Positions 63,131 through 64,000 of a stretch of 64,000 nt of DNA are shown one piece after another. Under the pieces are notes generated by a model. That model worked only from the letters and a program-made list of their open reading frames with translations, ran no database searches and was not told the origin of the DNA. Origin of the DNA: Combretum micranthum (lineage: Eukaryota > Streptophyta > Magnoliopsida > Myrtales > Combretaceae); assembly GCA_024138025.1 (NCBI GenBank), contig JAMXBD010000640.1, positions 1 to 64,000 on the forward strand. The letters run 5' to 3'. A program made the translations under genes and the position numbers. Numbering within the stretch: position 1 is the first letter of the stretch; each line of letters starts with the position of its first letter.

Positions 63131-63732
63131 AGACACTAAATTATCTCTTTATTGATTTCTGGATTAAAATTCAAAAATAATTAAATAGTTCTTTATTGCA
63201 TCCGTAACATGAATCCGCATGTGATATTATTATTGCTTGTACACATGTTTGTGATTGCTGGTGCATTGTACTGATCCCAACTCATTTCTTTTTCTTTTTC
63301 AAATACATTTGAAAATCTTGTAGCCTTTGATTTATTTGGATATAACGTCGTCTTGGATTAGGGAGGATGTTACTAGCGAAGACTATCAGATCATTAGTAT
63401 TAAGTTGTTAGACTCTAAGGAGATAGAGACTCCTCTTGTACTCATATTATAATTTGTTCCTTTGTATTATAATAGTTTAATAGGGCATAGATTTAATTGT
63501 TGGTCATAGAAGTAGTTGTTTAGAATCTTTAGATGGATTCTATGAGCCATCTTGTGCTAATGTTAAGTAGGATTTCATATTGTCTTGTATGTTTGTATTT
63601 ATTGTATAGTTGTTGACATTGACTAAACTAATGAATATATGTTAGTGGTGTTAAATAAAATTTAAGGGGAATTATAACAAATTTTGAGCATTTGCATGTA
63701 CATATTCCACATGGACTATTACAAATTGTAAA

Positions 63733-64000
63733 TGTCATGCCCCAAGGGGTACTATAAACGTGGTAAGTCTGTCATACATAATATTAAAGCCTATGAATGA
63801 CTATCTTAGTCACATAAAGGCTTCCATATTATACACAAGGCGTATATCACAACAGAGTGAATGAATCATAGAAGCACAATTTATATTGATAATAATTAAG
63901 TAACAAGGCAAGAAAAATAGTTATCATTAAACATAAATATATTAAATTACAACTCTTAGGGGCATACTCCTGCTAGTGTCCTCCAACAGTTCAACATAGA
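63733..64000 (-). mobile_element. Long LTR 3' end, cut by the window edge
   Basis: Starts TGTCATGCCCC. Its reverse complement reads GGCTTTAATATTATGTATG, then CCACGTTT and GGGGCATGACA, matching the LTR end at 10649-10707 almost base for base. It continues beyond the window. Confidence 0.85.

Noticed and set aside
1..64000. tRNA, rRNA, CRISPR or organelle-derived DNA
   Set aside because: Scanned by eye for clover-leaf T-arm motifs, rRNA blocks and regularly spaced short repeats; none found. A tRNA search program would be more sensitive.

Overview
This is nuclear DNA from a flowering plant, most likely a eudicot. The evidence is GT-AG split genes, a plastid-targeted enzyme gene, very AT-rich intergenic DNA, Ty3/gypsy and Copia long terminal repeat (LTR) elements, a LINE fragment and many non-autonomous hAT-type and Mutator-type elements. 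There is no sign of operons, CRISPR arrays or organellar DNA. The species cannot be named from the sequence alone.

Layout. Positions 1-16.8 kb are retrotransposon sequence. They are dominated by copies of one family of very long LTRs (about 3.4-3.8 kb) linked to a decayed Tekay/Del-like gypsy integrase at 5.16-5.84 kb, and two of these LTRs carry hAT-type insertions. Positions 16.77-18.55 kb hold a degenerate tandem array with an inserted Mutator-type MITE. Positions 18.55-32.40 kb hold one decayed chromovirus-like gypsy element on the minus strand. Two solo LTRs of the long-LTR family are nested in its pol region (target duplications ATGTA and AGTAC), and the second of these contains a 1.5 kb Copia-type solo LTR (duplication AATGG). 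Positions 32.4-38.4 kb hold small inverted-repeat elements and otherwise featureless DNA.

Two genes are well supported, both on the minus strand. The first, at 38.73-46.90 kb, is the plastid stromal glycerol-3-phosphate acyltransferase ATS1, with 12 coding exons. It carries a 1-base deficit in a homopolymer inside exon 8, exactly at the substrate-binding Lys-Lys-His codons. The second, at 54.20-59.81 kb, is a 5-exon, 302-residue SMN (survival motor neuron) homologue. It has the N-terminal Gemin2-binding helix and the C-terminal YG box but no Tudor domain. A short ORF of unknown function at 60.34 kb points away from SMN and may share its promoter region. After 60.86 kb the window returns to long-LTR retrotransposon sequence on the minus strand.

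The two genes do different jobs. ATS1 starts plastid phosphatidic acid and phosphatidylglycerol synthesis, and SMN is expected to act in spliceosomal snRNP assembly. There is no functional cluster. The most interesting points are the Tudor-less plant SMN, the ATS1 frameshift at active-site codons, a duplicated decoy splice donor in ATS1, and the fully readable three-level nesting of retroelements.
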